Source: Mucilaginibacter sp. UR6-1
GTDB lineage: Bacteria; Bacteroidota; Bacteroidia; Sphingobacteriales; Sphingobacteriaceae
Direction of reading: 5' to 3'
NCBI RefSeq assembly: GCF_020880975.1
Contig: NZ_JAJIWP010000002.1
Coordinates: 992,001-1,056,000 of the forward strand
Length of the DNA: 64,000 nt
Made by a program: the position numbers and the translations under genes. This document shows, piece by piece, positions 51,124 to 59,982 of this stretch. The notes under the pieces are model-generated. The model saw only the letters and a program-made list of their open reading frames with translations. It did not search any database and was not told the origin of the DNA. Numbering within the stretch: the first letter of the stretch is position 1; the number at the start of each line of letters is the position of its first letter.

Positions 51124-52490
51124 GAGTCGAGCCCGTAGCGCTCTATTTTAGCGTAAAGCGTTTTACGATCAATATTTAACAACTTGGCCGCTTTTGATTT
51201 ATTGTATTTTACTTTTTGCAGCGTTTGCTGTATAACGGTTCTTTCATTCGCCTCGTTAAGTGCCTTCAAATCGGCATCGGCAGGTACGGTTGGCAGGTGG
51301 GTAATGTAGGTGCGCATTTCGTCGGGCAATGATTCTGCCCCGGCTTCTTCACCGCGGGTAAGCAACACCATGCGTTTTATCACATTTTTAAGCTCGCGCA
51401 AGTTTCCGGGCCAGTCATAACGGGTAAGCAATTCCATACCTTCCGGCGATATGCTTTTCACGTTACGCTCCAGTTCCTGGTTAGATATATTGATGAAGTG
51501 ACTGATAAACAGTTGCAAATCCTTGCCACGTTCACGTAGGGCCGGTATCTGTATCTTAAATTCATTTATACGGTGGTATAAGTCCTGCCTGAAATCGCCA
51601 TTGCTTACACTGCTCAGCAGGTCATCATTGGTAGCTGCAATAATGCGCACATCTACCTTTATCTGTTTGGTACTGCCCAGAGGCTGTATGGTATTCTCCT
51701 GCAAGGCACGCAGCAGTTTAACCTGCACATCGTAGCTCAGGTTACCTATCTCATCCATAAATAAGGTACCGCCATCGGCTACTTCAAATAAGCCCTTTTT
51801 GTCGGCCAGTGCACCTGTAAATGCGCCTTTAATATGCCCGAACAGCTCACTGGCTGCAAGATCTTTTGAAAGGGCGCCGCAATCAATGGCTATAAAAGGT
51901 TTATCGGCACGTTTGCTGCGCTCATGTATAAAGCGAGCGGCATGTTCCTTACCTGTACCGCTTTCGCCCTGTATCACTACCGACATGTCAGTAGGTGCAA
52001 CAAGGTCAATATATTCGTAAAGTTTGTCTGATTCGGAGCTGGTACCTTTTATAAACCCGGGATAGCTGGTTGTGGTAGCAGCAGCGGCAGGTTTATCCGC
52101 TTTAACGGTATCCGCCTTTTGCTCATCGCTTTTTGCTGTTAATGCCGATTTTAGTATCATCAGCAATTCATCAGGATTAACCGGTTTTGTAATATAGTCT
52201 GACGCGCCTGCCTGTATGGCTTTAACTGCCGTACGTACATCGTTAAAACTGGTCATCATCACCGCCGGAATTTTCAGGCCCTTGTCATGCGCGTAAGCCA
52301 TCACTTCTAAGCCGGTACCATCAGGCAAGCGGTAATCAAGCAGCAGCATGTCAAATTTTTCGTCATCCAGTTGCCTGAGGCCGTTCTTAATATTGTTTAC
52401 AGCACTAACCTCATGACCATTTCTGGGTAAAAAGCCTTGTAAAATTTGTGAAAAAGTAGCGTCGTCCTCAACCAGTAATATTTTCGCCAT
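51120..52490 (-). CDS. sigma-54-dependent response regulator (NtrC family)
   Basis: 456 residues. The receiver has Asp 52 in LLLDYRLPDGTG. The AAA+ domain has Walker A GESGTGKEHAARF and GAFTGA (in IKGAFTGALADKKG), the loop that contacts sigma-54. The Fis-type HTH is NKSKAAKLLNIDRKTLYAKI. It activates sigma-54 promoters once phosphorylated, probably by the kinase encoded tail to tail; the two stop codons share TTAA at 51120-51123. Confidence 0.96.
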   Translation of the reverse strand: MAKILLVEDDATFSQILQGFLPRNGHEVSAVNNIKNGLRQLDDEKFDMLLLDYRLPDGTGLEVMAYAHDKGLKIPAVMMTSFNDVRTAVKAIQAGASDYITKPVNPDELLMILKSALTAKSDEQKADTVKADKPAAAATTTSYPGFIKGTSSESDKLYEYIDLVAPTDMSVVIQGESGTGKEHAARFIHERSKRADKPFIAIDCGALSKDLAASELFGHIKGAFTGALADKKGLFEVADGGTLFMDEIGNLSYDVQVKLLRALQENTIQPLGSTKQIKVDVRIIAATNDDLLSSVSNGDFRQDLYHRINEFKIQIPALRERGKDLQLFISHFINISNQELERNVKSISPEGMELLTRYDWPGNLRELKNVIKRMVLLTRGEEAGAESLPDEMRTYITHLPTVPADADLKALNEANERTVIQQTLQKVKYNKSKAAKLLNIDRKTLYAKIERYGLDS

Positions 52491-52524
52491 CGGTAGTTTG
52501 TTGCAAATAAGGCGTAAAAATACA

Positions 52525-52549
52525 AAAGCCGGAATAAATTCCGGCCTTT
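52525..52549 (-). terminator. terminator of the PepSY-like gene
   Basis: On the minus strand AAAGGCCGGAAT pairs with ATTCCGGCTTT (one bulge) and is followed by TGTATTTTT, 35 bp after that gene's stop and just before the NtrC gene. Confidence 0.7.
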
Positions 52550-52583
52550 GTTGTTGAGGTATATTGTGATTATGAGTGCTTAT

Positions 52584-52973
52584 TTATTGCTTTACAGGGC
52601 GTCCGTCCTTGTCAAGCTTCACAAATCGCAGATCATCACCTTTTTTAAGGTTAATGATATAATACTCGGCTGCACCTGATTTTACTAATGATGCATCAAC
52701 CGCGGTGTATTCTTTAACCGCGTCGCTTTTCAGCGTGGTTTTGATAGCCTCAGGTAATTCTTCAACTTTTACAGGGGTTTTAACTTCCTGGGTTGTGCCT
52801 GTAGCTGCGGTAGCATTAGTACCGGCAGCACCCGCGCTGGTTGAATCCTGCTGAGTTTGCTGCGCTGGTTGTTGTTGTGATGCTGCTGGTTGTTGGGTTG
52901 TTGTATTTTGAGCGTTTGCGTTTACTACTCCTATTAGGCCTAAAAAGGCTACTGACAAAATTATCTTTTTCAT
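52584..52973 (-). CDS. secreted PepSY-like protein with Gln/Thr-rich linker
   Basis: 129 residues. Signal peptide to ANAQ. Residues 23-65 are low-complexity Gln/Ala/Thr (QQPAASQQQPAQQTQQDST). The last 60 residues (LPEAIKTTLKSDAVKEYTAV…'KLDKDGRPVKQ') fit the small alpha/beta unit seen in PepSY-like periplasmic proteins. No catalytic residues are evident. Confidence 0.7.
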   Translation of the reverse strand: MKKIILSVAFLGLIGVVNANAQNTTTQQPAASQQQPAQQTQQDSTSAGAAGTNATAATGTTQEVKTPVKVEELPEAIKTTLKSDAVKEYTAVDASLVKSGAAEYYIINLKKGDDLRFVKLDKDGRPVKQ

Positions 52974-53136
52974 AAGTTATAAATATATGTTTGTTATAAG
53001 TATGATAACCTATTGTTCAGAATTGTGCCAGTACGTGTAATTGTATTTAATTGTTTGATAATTAGTTGTTTGTATTTTATTGATAGGAGAAATAATTGTG
53101 GAGCAACTCCACAATATGCCCTGTTAATCGGCAAAT

Positions 53137-54018
53137 TCAGGGTATAAGCAGTTGTTTAAATTGCAGGCTATCTCCCTTAAATGCATTAAAATCTACCTCG
53201 TGGCTAATGCCATTTACGTAAGCCCTGTCCGAATGTTGCCAAAACCACCAGTTGGTATTTTCAGGTAATTTAAGTTCGTGCTGGTAATAATGTGCTATCC
53301 ATAACGGGTAGGCATCAAAATAACCTTCCAGGTATTGCCTGTAAAAGCTGATGTTGGTGTAAATGATAGGCTTTACGTGTATCTTCTTTTCCAGGTGATT
53401 TATAAACGCGGTTAACTCCTGCCGCATTTTTTCGGGTGATACATTATCCGTAACCTCAATATCAACAACCGGCGGTAGATCTCCGCTTTCGGGCTTTACG
53501 TTTTGCAGAAAAAAACGTGCCTGCCATAAGCCATCCTTTTTAGGGTGAAAATAATGATACGCGCCGCACACAATACCAAATTTAGGGGCTTCGCGCCAGT
53601 TACGTTTAAAATAAGGATCGGCAGTGAGCAGACCCTCGGTAGCCTTTATAAAAGCGAAGCGTATGCGTACGCTATCCTCTTCCATGGCGGCCACCTGCTG
53701 CCAGTTTATGTTACCCTGCGCGTACGATACATCAATGCCATGTATCTTGTACGCTACCGGTATATCAATATCAAAACTTTTATAGGTGCGATAGGTGGCA
53801 GGCTTGCCGCTATCCCATATCCATCGCCAGGTTGATGAGAAAAACTTAACCACATAGCCATAATAAAAAGGCGATAGCAGTATAAGCACTAAACCTATGG
53901 CATAAGGGTACCAGTTAAATGTATTGCCCGTTTTCTTTTTCCGTTTCGCGGTAGCTGATGGCTTGCGTTTTACCGTTGTTCGGGGTTTGGCAGGGGCGGG
54001 TTGTTTACGGGTAGGCAC
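53137..54018 (-). CDS. GH25 lysozyme-like protein, membrane anchored
   Basis: 293 residues. A basic N-terminal tail (TVKRKPSATAKRKKK) and one membrane helix at about 40-55 anchor it. The GH25 barrel has catalytic Asp in GIDVSYAQGNINW, the D-x-E motif in PPVVDIEVTDN, and the C-terminal NWWFWQHSDRAYV. It cleaves peptidoglycan glycan chains. The type II anchor is unusual compared with secreted lysozymes and places it in the periplasm. Confidence 0.9.
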   Translation of the reverse strand: MPTRKQPAPAKPRTTVKRKPSATAKRKKKTGNTFNWYPYAIGLVLILLSPFYYGYVVKFFSSTWRWIWDSGKPATYRTYKSFDIDIPVAYKIHGIDVSYAQGNINWQQVAAMEEDSVRIRFAFIKATEGLLTADPYFKRNWREAPKFGIVCGAYHYFHPKKDGLWQARFFLQNVKPESGDLPPVVDIEVTDNVSPEKMRQELTAFINHLEKKIHVKPIIYTNISFYRQYLEGYFDAYPLWIAHYYQHELKLPENTNWWFWQHSDRAYVNGISHEVDFNAFKGDSLQFKQLLIP

Positions 54019-54032
54019 GGGGCAAAATTATA

Positions 54033-54069
54033 AAAATAAAGCAGGCCGATTAAGAGCCTGCTTTATTTT
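54033..54069 (-). terminator. terminator of the 131-aa gene
   Basis: A stem of 14 pairs AAAATAAAGCAGGC / GCCTGCTTTATTTT with 9-base loop and A/T-rich flanks on both strands. Confidence 0.75.
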
Positions 54070-54080
54070 TATAACAAGAG

Positions 54081-54476
54081 TTAGTTGTATAATACTATAA
54101 ATTCGCTTGCAAATAATTCAATATTATAGTCCTTAAAAAAATCTACATAGTAATAATACAGACCATTATCTGATCGCTCAAACAATCCATCACTATTTTC
54201 AAACCTGCCTCTGTAAATATTATCAATGGTCAACGAGGTGAAATCACCATTCTGTAAAGAGGTGCTTACTTTAGTTATTTTGGCATCTTTAAAAATAAGC
54301 CCTACTCTTTTAACTTTCGGAACATCAAGGTTATTGGTGAAAACTAATTGTACCTCATTTGGACTTATGTTAACTTCCTTACAATCAAACTCATTATGCA
54401 AATCAATATATGTAGTGCCATCTTCAATCTCTGTTAGGCTTTTGAATAATTCAGTTTCTGTAAGTCTTATTTCCAA
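54081..54476 (-). CDS. hypothetical protein (131 aa), AT-rich
   Basis: A soluble acidic protein of mostly beta strands (…NISPNEVQLVFTNNLDVPKV…, aromatic run GLYYYYVDFF). No motif recognised. Its codon use is clearly richer in A/T than the adjacent thioesterase and GH25 genes, which hints at recent acquisition. Such proteins are often of the immunity-protein kind, but no toxin gene is next to it, so this is not claimed. Confidence 0.65.
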   Translation of the reverse strand: MEIRLTETELFKSLTEIEDGTTYIDLHNEFDCKEVNISPNEVQLVFTNNLDVPKVKRVGLIFKDAKITKVSTSLQNGDFTSLTIDNIYRGRFENSDGLFERSDNGLYYYYVDFFKDYNIELFASEFIVLYN

Positions 54477-54488
54477 AACAGTCAGTTA

Positions 54489-55043
54489 TTAATCTTTCTT
54501 CTGGATAATGCAGCGTTCATTCTTCAACAGCTCAACAGATTCCGCTATCTCATAGGCTGATTTCATGCGTTTTTCTTCCGTTTTATAATATTTTTTAAGC
54601 TCTTTGCGGTGATAAGCCTGGTAAAAGCGGCGTACTTCTTCGTCGGTTTGCAGGATCAGGCCGGGTACGGGTAGGGTGTTCCGCTGCTCATCCATGGCAA
54701 CCATGGTGAGGTAACTGGTATTGGTATGCTTTACCTGCTGGGTGGTCACGCTTTCAGAGATCACCTTTATGCCGATCACCAGCGAGGTTTTGCCCACGTA
54801 ATTAACTGATGCCATTAATGATACCAGCTCGCCAACCTCAACGGGCGCTAAAAAGTCAATGGTATCAACCGAGGCGGTAACGCAGTATGCCCCGGCATGT
54901 TTGGCGGCGCAGGCATAGGCCACCTTATCCATCAGCCCCATAATAATGCCCCCATGTATCTTGCCCCCAAAGTTGGAGTACGCGGGTATCATCAGTTCGG
55001 TAAGCGTGGTTTGTGATGCGGCTACGGTTTTAAAATCTTCCAT
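54489..55043 (-). CDS. acyl-CoA thioesterase (hotdog fold)
   Basis: 184 residues from ATG 55043; a TTG one codon upstream is less likely. Hotdog motifs: 'PAYSNFGGKIHGGIIMGLMD' with Asp, and 'CVTASVDTIDFLAPVEVGEL', of the YciA/BACH type. It hydrolyses acyl-CoA to free acid and CoA. A helical C-terminal extension (EVRRFYQAYHRKELKKYYKT) goes beyond the core. It lies 8 bp after the upstream M28 peptidase stop, so the genes are cotranscribed. Confidence 0.92.
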   Translation of the reverse strand: MEDFKTVAASQTTLTELMIPAYSNFGGKIHGGIIMGLMDKVAYACAAKHAGAYCVTASVDTIDFLAPVEVGELVSLMASVNYVGKTSLVIGIKVISESVTTQQVKHTNTSYLTMVAMDEQRNTLPVPGLILQTDEEVRRFYQAYHRKELKKYYKTEEKRMKSAYEIAESVELLKNERCIIQKKD

Positions 55044-55051
55044 CAATATAA

Positions 55052-56713
55052 TTATTTACCTGCCATTGATTTTTCGCGGATCGACCTGAACTCCGAGTTC
55101 TTTTTCCACTGAGGGAAGGTGTTTTCGCCGGCCAATCTGGTGCCTATCTTATATAATATATTCGCTGTCTGCGTCATACCGCTCAGGTTCATATCCGGTG
55201 TGTAATTATCTGATGGTTGATGGTAGTGTTCGGCTGTAAATATTTCTCCCTGCTTTTCGCCCCACTTACGGCCATGCTGCTTATTGTCCGGGCCTGTGTG
55301 CATATCCAAAGCAGGTACGCCAACTTTGGCAAAATTAAAGTGGTCCGAACGGTAGTAGCCCCCAGCACCCGGGGTTGGGTCGGCCTCAACGGTCAGCCCT
55401 TGCTCTTTGGCTATCGCTTCTACGTAGTCTTCCAGGTCATTTTGCCCTTTGCCGGTAATGGGTATATCATTGCTTTCACCATCTGGCGATAGGGCATCCA
55501 TATTCAGGTTACCCACGGTTTTATTTAACGGGAACAGCGGATGCGTAGCGTAAAACTCTGATCCTAACAATCCTTGTTCCTCCGCCGTAACTGATAGGAA
55601 TAGTATTGAACGCTTAGGCTGTTCCTTAGCGTTTTTAAACGCCTTGGCCATGGCAAGCAGGGCGGCGGTTCCGCTGGCGTTATCAACCGCGCCGTTGTAA
55701 ATGCTGTCGCCTTTGGCATCCGGCTGGCCGATACCCAGGTGATCCCAGTGGGCGGTATAAACAATATATTCATCAGGCTTGGTGCTGCCTTTTAACACCG
55801 CCGCAACATTATGCGAGGTAGAATACTTTAATTTATTGGTGATGCCGAGGGTTGCCGTAGTGTTAAGTGTCACTGCTTTAAAATCCTTTTTGCGGGCATA
55901 GGTGCGCATATCTTCAGTAATACCGGCATTGGCTAATAATTTCTTAGCTGTTTCTTCACTTAACCAGCCTTCCATTTTGCAACGGGAAAGGTGCTTGTCT
56001 GTTTGTTGCAGATATAATTTTGAGCCCGTAAAGCTGGTGTTTATTACGCTCCATGGGTAACTTGCCGGTTCTGTTTGATGCACAATGAGTATGCCTGCCG
56101 CGCCCTGACGGGCGGCTTCTTCATATTTATACGTCCAGCGGCCATAATAGGTCATGGTATCACCATGAAAAAGCGTACGGTTGCCTGATTTAAAACCGGG
56201 GTCGTTCACTAATACCACCACTGTTTTGCCCTTTACGTCCAAACCTTTATAGTCGTTCCAGCCATACTCCGGTGCAACAACACCATAACCGACAAATACC
56301 AGCGGCGAGTTTTTTAACGCTACGGATGGCAGTTCCTGGCGGGTTGAGGCCACAAAGTCGGTACCCGCTTTTAGTGTTGCTGATGTTTTTCCGCTTAGCT
56401 GGAGCGCGGTTGGCGTACCGGTAATTTCAACCAGTGGTACATCCTGAAAATAGCTGCCATTATTTGCCGGCTCTAAACCTAATTGTTTAAACTGCGCGGC
56501 CAGGTAGTTGATGGTTTTTGTTTCGCCCTCGGTAAAAGGTTTGCGCCCGGTAAGCGAGTCGTCGGCCAGTGCGGAAAGGTATCCGCGTATATCATTATCA
56601 GTGATTGGGCCGGTAGCTGTTTGCGTATCAGCTTTTTTATCGTTACAGCCAAACCAAACGGCAGCCGTAAACAACAGCCCCAGGGTTAGGGTATTGCGTT
56701 TCATGGTGTTCAT
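55052..56713 (-). CDS. M28-family metallopeptidase with PA domain, lipoprotein
   Basis: 553 residues (ATG 56713, or ATG 56704 three codons on). Lipobox VWFGC. A PA domain lies in the middle (AAGILIVHQTEPASYPW). The M28 zinc ligands are His in AHWDHLGIGQ, Asp in NGAVDNASGTAAL, Glu pair in TAEEQGLLGSEF and His in DMHTGPDN. It is an aminopeptidase-type enzyme probably on the outer membrane or in the periplasm, used to digest peptides. Confidence 0.93.
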   Translation of the reverse strand: MNTMKRNTLTLGLLFTAAVWFGCNDKKADTQTATGPITDNDIRGYLSALADDSLTGRKPFTEGETKTINYLAAQFKQLGLEPANNGSYFQDVPLVEITGTPTALQLSGKTSATLKAGTDFVASTRQELPSVALKNSPLVFVGYGVVAPEYGWNDYKGLDVKGKTVVVLVNDPGFKSGNRTLFHGDTMTYYGRWTYKYEEAARQGAAGILIVHQTEPASYPWSVINTSFTGSKLYLQQTDKHLSRCKMEGWLSEETAKKLLANAGITEDMRTYARKKDFKAVTLNTTATLGITNKLKYSTSHNVAAVLKGSTKPDEYIVYTAHWDHLGIGQPDAKGDSIYNGAVDNASGTAALLAMAKAFKNAKEQPKRSILFLSVTAEEQGLLGSEFYATHPLFPLNKTVGNLNMDALSPDGESNDIPITGKGQNDLEDYVEAIAKEQGLTVEADPTPGAGGYYRSDHFNFAKVGVPALDMHTGPDNKQHGRKWGEKQGEIFTAEHYHQPSDNYTPDMNLSGMTQTANILYKIGTRLAGENTFPQWKKNSEFRSIREKSMAGK

Positions 56714-56895
56714 ATTACCAAATGTAATAAGCGCATTTTAAAAACACTAATCATATTAAAAACGAAAGATATCGGCCAGTGGTCGATTCAATGTTTCCAT
56801 TGGTCGATACTACTCGTTTTTATGATTTCTGTACAATACTTTTATACAGCCGGGAATAAAAGAAGCTAACTATTGATTAGTGTGTTTAAGCAATT

Positions 56896-56923
56896 AAGGG
56901 TTATCAGCTTGCTGATAACCCTT
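56896..56923 (-). terminator. terminator after the 127-aa acidic protein gene
   Basis: Thirteen perfect pairs AAGGGTTATCAGC / GCTGATAACCCTT around TT, 26 bp beyond the stop codon at 56950. Its T-tract is weak on the minus strand. Confidence 0.65.
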
Positions 56924-56949
56924 TTGCATTTTAATAATAATATTGCTGA

Positions 56950-57333
56950 TCAGTCGGCATCTTCGTCAGGCGAAACATCCCGGGCAGACCGTGAGCTTTC
57001 ATAATCATGTTCACCATCCTGGTCGTCGCTTTTAAAATTTACCTTATCGGTTTTTTCGTCTGATGGTTCGGTACGCGCTAAGTAGGCATTGGTGTAACCC
57101 GCGTTTTGCGAAGGGTTATTTGGCGCATCACCTGATGGGGTTTGGTTCTCCTCACCAAAGTTATGCCCACCCGCGCCATGGCTTTCCATGCCGGGCGCAT
57201 CGGCATTTTTTACCTCGCCGCCTAAAAAGGTTTTTTTAAGGCTTTCCTCTTTCAGGTTATCATCGTCAACCGGGTAAGCATTAGGCTTGGCGGCATCGTT
57301 ATTCTTCAATTCATCATCGCTATATGCAGTCAT
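56950..57333 (-). CDS. acidic, disordered hypothetical protein (127 aa)
   Basis: Rich in Asp, Glu, Asn, Gly and Ser with few hydrophobic residues (SDDELKNNDAAKPNAYPVDD…KSDDQDGEHDYESSRSARD). No signal peptide or folded domain expected. Proteins of this composition in Bacteroidota are often stress-induced, but no motif proves it. Repetitive base composition is not extreme. Confidence 0.65.
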   Translation of the reverse strand: MTAYSDDELKNNDAAKPNAYPVDDDNLKEESLKKTFLGGEVKNADAPGMESHGAGGHNFGEENQTPSGDAPNNPSQNAGYTNAYLARTEPSDEKTDKVNFKSDDQDGEHDYESSRSARDVSPDEDAD

Positions 57334-57396
57334 AATATTTACTATTGGTACTGTATAGTAAGCTTTTGTATGATGAAATTGTTTTGATTAGTTCAT

Positions 57397-57476
57397 GGAT
57401 GATGGTTCATGGTTAATAGGCGGAGTAAGGAAATCGAATTGCTCACTATGAACCATGAACCATCATCTATTAACTC
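57397..57476. repeat. inverted repeat of GGTTCATGG words beside udk
   Basis: GATGATGGTTCATGGTT at 57398-57414 is perfectly complementary to 57451-57467 (17 bp). Flanking bases add further partial pairs. It ends just before the udk stop at 57478 and has no T-tract. Confidence 0.7.
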
Positions 57477-57477
57477 C

Positions 57478-58110
57478 CTAAAGCACCTTCTCGCGCAATT
57501 CCCTGGCAATGGCTTCGGTTACGCAAATAATATCTTCGGCTACGTGGCTGTTGTTGGTGATCACCTTGTGGCATTCATCCTTGTAAGGCAGCAGGTACTC
57601 TTTATATGCCGGTACAACATGGTTTACCCATTTGTAGTGCACGTCATCGTTAGAGTAGCCGCGTTCGGTAAGGTCGCGTTTAAGGCGGCGTTGCAGGGCC
57701 ACTTCCTCATCGGCATCAATAAACACCTTGAGGTCAAGCATGTCAGCGATCTTACGGAAATGCAGTATAAAAAGTCCCTCAACAATGAGTATCGGTGCTG
57801 ATTTTATTTCGAGCGTTTTAGGCTTCGCGTGAGGGTTGTTAAAAGTATATTCCTGCTTGGTGATGCTTTTGTTATTCAGCAGGTCCTCAATATCATTTTC
57901 AAAGTGGGTATGATCAATGGTATCAGGCAAATCAAAGTTGTACAGCTTGTTCTCTTCGGCTGTCATGGTATCAGCCACCGGGAAGTAATAATCATCCTGA
58001 GAAACAAGCGCTACTTCATTACTGCTGAAGTGCTGTAAAAAACATTTCAAAAAAAAAGTTTTGCCAGAGCCGCTGCCACCGGCTATGCCAACAATAAAAG
58101 GTTTATTCAT
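57478..58110 (-). CDS. udk: uridine kinase
   Basis: 210 residues. It phosphorylates uridine/cytidine in pyrimidine salvage. Walker A GIAGGSGSGKTFFLKC, YFPVADTMTAEENKLYNFDL and the substrate residues in LVSQDDYY / DLPDTIDHTHFENDI are recognisable; 'FIDADEEVALQRRLKRDLTE', then RG, is the lid. The start ATG (58110) lies inside the last codons of the LysM gene (overlap 8 bp), so translation is coupled. Confidence 0.88.
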   Translation of the reverse strand: MNKPFIVGIAGGSGSGKTFFLKCFLQHFSSNEVALVSQDDYYFPVADTMTAEENKLYNFDLPDTIDHTHFENDIEDLLNNKSITKQEYTFNNPHAKPKTLEIKSAPILIVEGLFILHFRKIADMLDLKVFIDADEEVALQRRLKRDLTERGYSNDDVHYKWVNHVVPAYKEYLLPYKDECHKVITNNSHVAEDIICVTEAIARELREKVL

Positions 58111-59101
58111 TCGTGGTACCGTAGCTTATATTTACATGAAAGCGTTTATCAAGCGCGCCTAATGATTCGGCTACATTTTTTGTCATAACAATGATAACGT
58201 CTTTAGTTGACTCGTTATCGGTAAAGCGGCCAACCACCTTTGCAAAGGTAGTACGGTTGGTCATCGGGTTGATGATCTTGATCACCGTACCTATAGGGGC
58301 GGTGCGGTGCAATACCAGTTTTTTATTCGCGTCAAGGCCGGCCTCTTCCATCCAGGTGGCCACGCCTTTTTCATTTTTTTCGTATAAACCGTAGCGGTTT
58401 GGCCTAACACCACCAACCGAGTCGGTTGTTGATACCGGCATAGGCTCTGTTGAATCGCGCACGGCGGCTACTTTTGTGCTGTCAGGCACGGTTGTTACCG
58501 GGGCCACAACAGGAGTAGTGGTTGCCTTGTTGGCACGTACTTTAATGATCTGCCCTGCTGTAAGCGATTTTTTGGTGAGCTTGTTAATGTTCACTATGTC
58601 ATCAACAGTGGTGTTAAAACGGCGGGCAATGGCAAACAATGTTTCACCTGCCGATACCTTGTAATCCTGATATTCCGGAATATTATTGGCATCAGCAACA
58701 GGTTGGGTTTCCGGTTGTGCAGCCGGTGTGTTGTTTTTTACAACAGGTTGTGTTGCGGGTTGCTGTACCGGCTGGGTAGCTGGTTTTGTTTGCTGTTGCT
58801 GAGCAGCCGGCGTTGTAGTGGCTACAGGTTGCTGGCTTTCGTTATAATCAACCTCGGTAGGTACCTTAATTACGTTGCCAATACGCATTGGCGCGTTGTT
58901 GTTGAATTTGATGATTGCGTTAGGCTTTACATTGTAGCGGCGGCCTATGGCGTAGTAGTTATCCTTTGGATCTATTTTATGGAGGATGATCTTTTTCCCG
59001 TTCTGGTTTTCGACACCTATTGAATCAATTACGTTACCGGCAAGTACAGGTATAGAAAAGGTAAGTGTTGATATCAATAGAAAAGTCAGCTTAAATTTCA
59101 T
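58103..59101 (-). CDS. LysM-repeat protein with RlpA-like (DPBB) C-terminal domain
   Basis: 332 residues. Signal peptide to VLAG. A first diverged LysM (IDPKDNYYAIGRRYNVKPNA), a Gln/Pro/Thr linker (QQQQTKPATQPVQQPATQP), a clear LysM (KVSAGETLFAIARRFNTTVD) and a last domain APIGTVIKIINPMTNRTTFA…RFTDNESTKDVIIVMTK that fits a double-psi beta-barrel like RlpA. It binds peptidoglycan and may trim naked glycan (inference). Overlaps udk by 8 bp. Confidence 0.82.
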   Translation of the reverse strand: MKFKLTFLLISTLTFSIPVLAGNVIDSIGVENQNGKKIILHKIDPKDNYYAIGRRYNVKPNAIIKFNNNAPMRIGNVIKVPTEVDYNESQQPVATTTPAAQQQQTKPATQPVQQPATQPVVKNNTPAAQPETQPVADANNIPEYQDYKVSAGETLFAIARRFNTTVDDIVNINKLTKKSLTAGQIIKVRANKATTTPVVAPVTTVPDSTKVAAVRDSTEPMPVSTTDSVGGVRPNRYGLYEKNEKGVATWMEEAGLDANKKLVLHRTAPIGTVIKIINPMTNRTTFAKVVGRFTDNESTKDVIIVMTKNVAESLGALDKRFHVNISYGTTNE

Positions 59102-59122
59102 AATGTTTTATAATACAATAAA

Positions 59123-59884
59123 TTATAATTCCAAAACCAGCAGCTCGGTTTTGTTTTTCAGGCAGATTAGCCAATTTTTATGTAATACAAACGCCTCGGG
59201 CTGTAATTTTTGTATATCGGTCATCAATATTTCTTCGTAACAAATACTATCAGCATTCAGCACATATAACTCCTGCTGCAGGCCCCGGCTGTTACGGGTG
59301 TGCAAAGATACAATTCTATAACTATTGTGCTCAATATAATGTATCAAACCGTTTGCCGGTTTAATATGCTGCAATTGTGCGGGTAGCTGTTGCGGCGATA
59401 TGTATTGCGGTACAATGATCTGCCTGATCAGCTCACTATCAATAACATAATTATAGGGCCTGATGGCTTTACCGGTTTCTATATCATGCACATATAGCTT
59501 TTTAGGTAACATCTGGGTGTTGAACATTATGGGGCCGTTAATGCTTAAATGATCAAACGCCAGGGAGTAATTGCTCCATAATGCAGCAGCATCGGCAACG
59601 TTAACGGCCGCTATGCCTTTATGCACCGGTGAACTTTCCCCCTGAAAAAAGTGGAGCAGCAGTACACCGTTATGCGCGGTTTCCATGCCGGTGAGCCAGC
59701 GTTCGTGCGTGGTATAGCCGTCAAAATTAAGGTGCGCCTTTGGCAGGTTAATGGCAGCAAAGCTTGTCGTTCTGTCAGCCTCGTTACGTATTTCAAGCAG
59801 CAGGGCAGAGGTAACCTCATCAATATCCATGCGCCAGATGGTGCCGTTAAATTTTTTTTGCAGGATGGGGCTCAATGCTGTCAT
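59123..59884 (-). CDS. DUF4905-like hypothetical protein
   Basis: 253 residues, no signal peptide or helix in the membrane. Repeated beta blades with W/F pairs (GTIWRMDIDEVTSALLLEIR, ERWLTGMETAHNGVLLLHFF, 'PEAFVLHKNWLICLKNKTEL') suggest a small beta-propeller. The label DUF4905 is from memory of Bacteroidota homologues. It is upstream of the LysM-udk pair on the same strand with a 21-bp gap. Confidence 0.65.
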   Translation of the reverse strand: MTALSPILQKKFNGTIWRMDIDEVTSALLLEIRNEADRTTSFAAINLPKAHLNFDGYTTHERWLTGMETAHNGVLLLHFFQGESSPVHKGIAAVNVADAAALWSNYSLAFDHLSINGPIMFNTQMLPKKLYVHDIETGKAIRPYNYVIDSELIRQIIVPQYISPQQLPAQLQHIKPANGLIHYIEHNSYRIVSLHTRNSRGLQQELYVLNADSICYEEILMTDIQKLQPEAFVLHKNWLICLKNKTELLVLEL

Positions 59885-59920
59885 AAGTTTGCAAATATCC
59901 TATAATTATTAAAATCTGCT

Positions 59921-59928
59921 TAGCTTTG
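59921..59928 (+). promoter_or_regulatory. -7 promoter element upstream of dps
   Basis: TAGCTTTG fits TAnnTTTG, 54 bp before the dps ATG. No confident -33 element. Confidence 0.35.
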
Positions 59929-59982
59929 GTACAAACATTGAACTTATACGCCTGTTAACAATCAAAACAACATTTAAATCTT

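Noticed and set aside
54081..54476. Immunity protein of a polymorphic toxin system
   Set aside because: Composition is suggestive, but no toxin gene or secretion marker is adjacent.
57409..57801. 130-residue plus-strand frame opposite udk
   Set aside because: It is antisense to a well-supported uridine kinase and begins in the inverted repeat.
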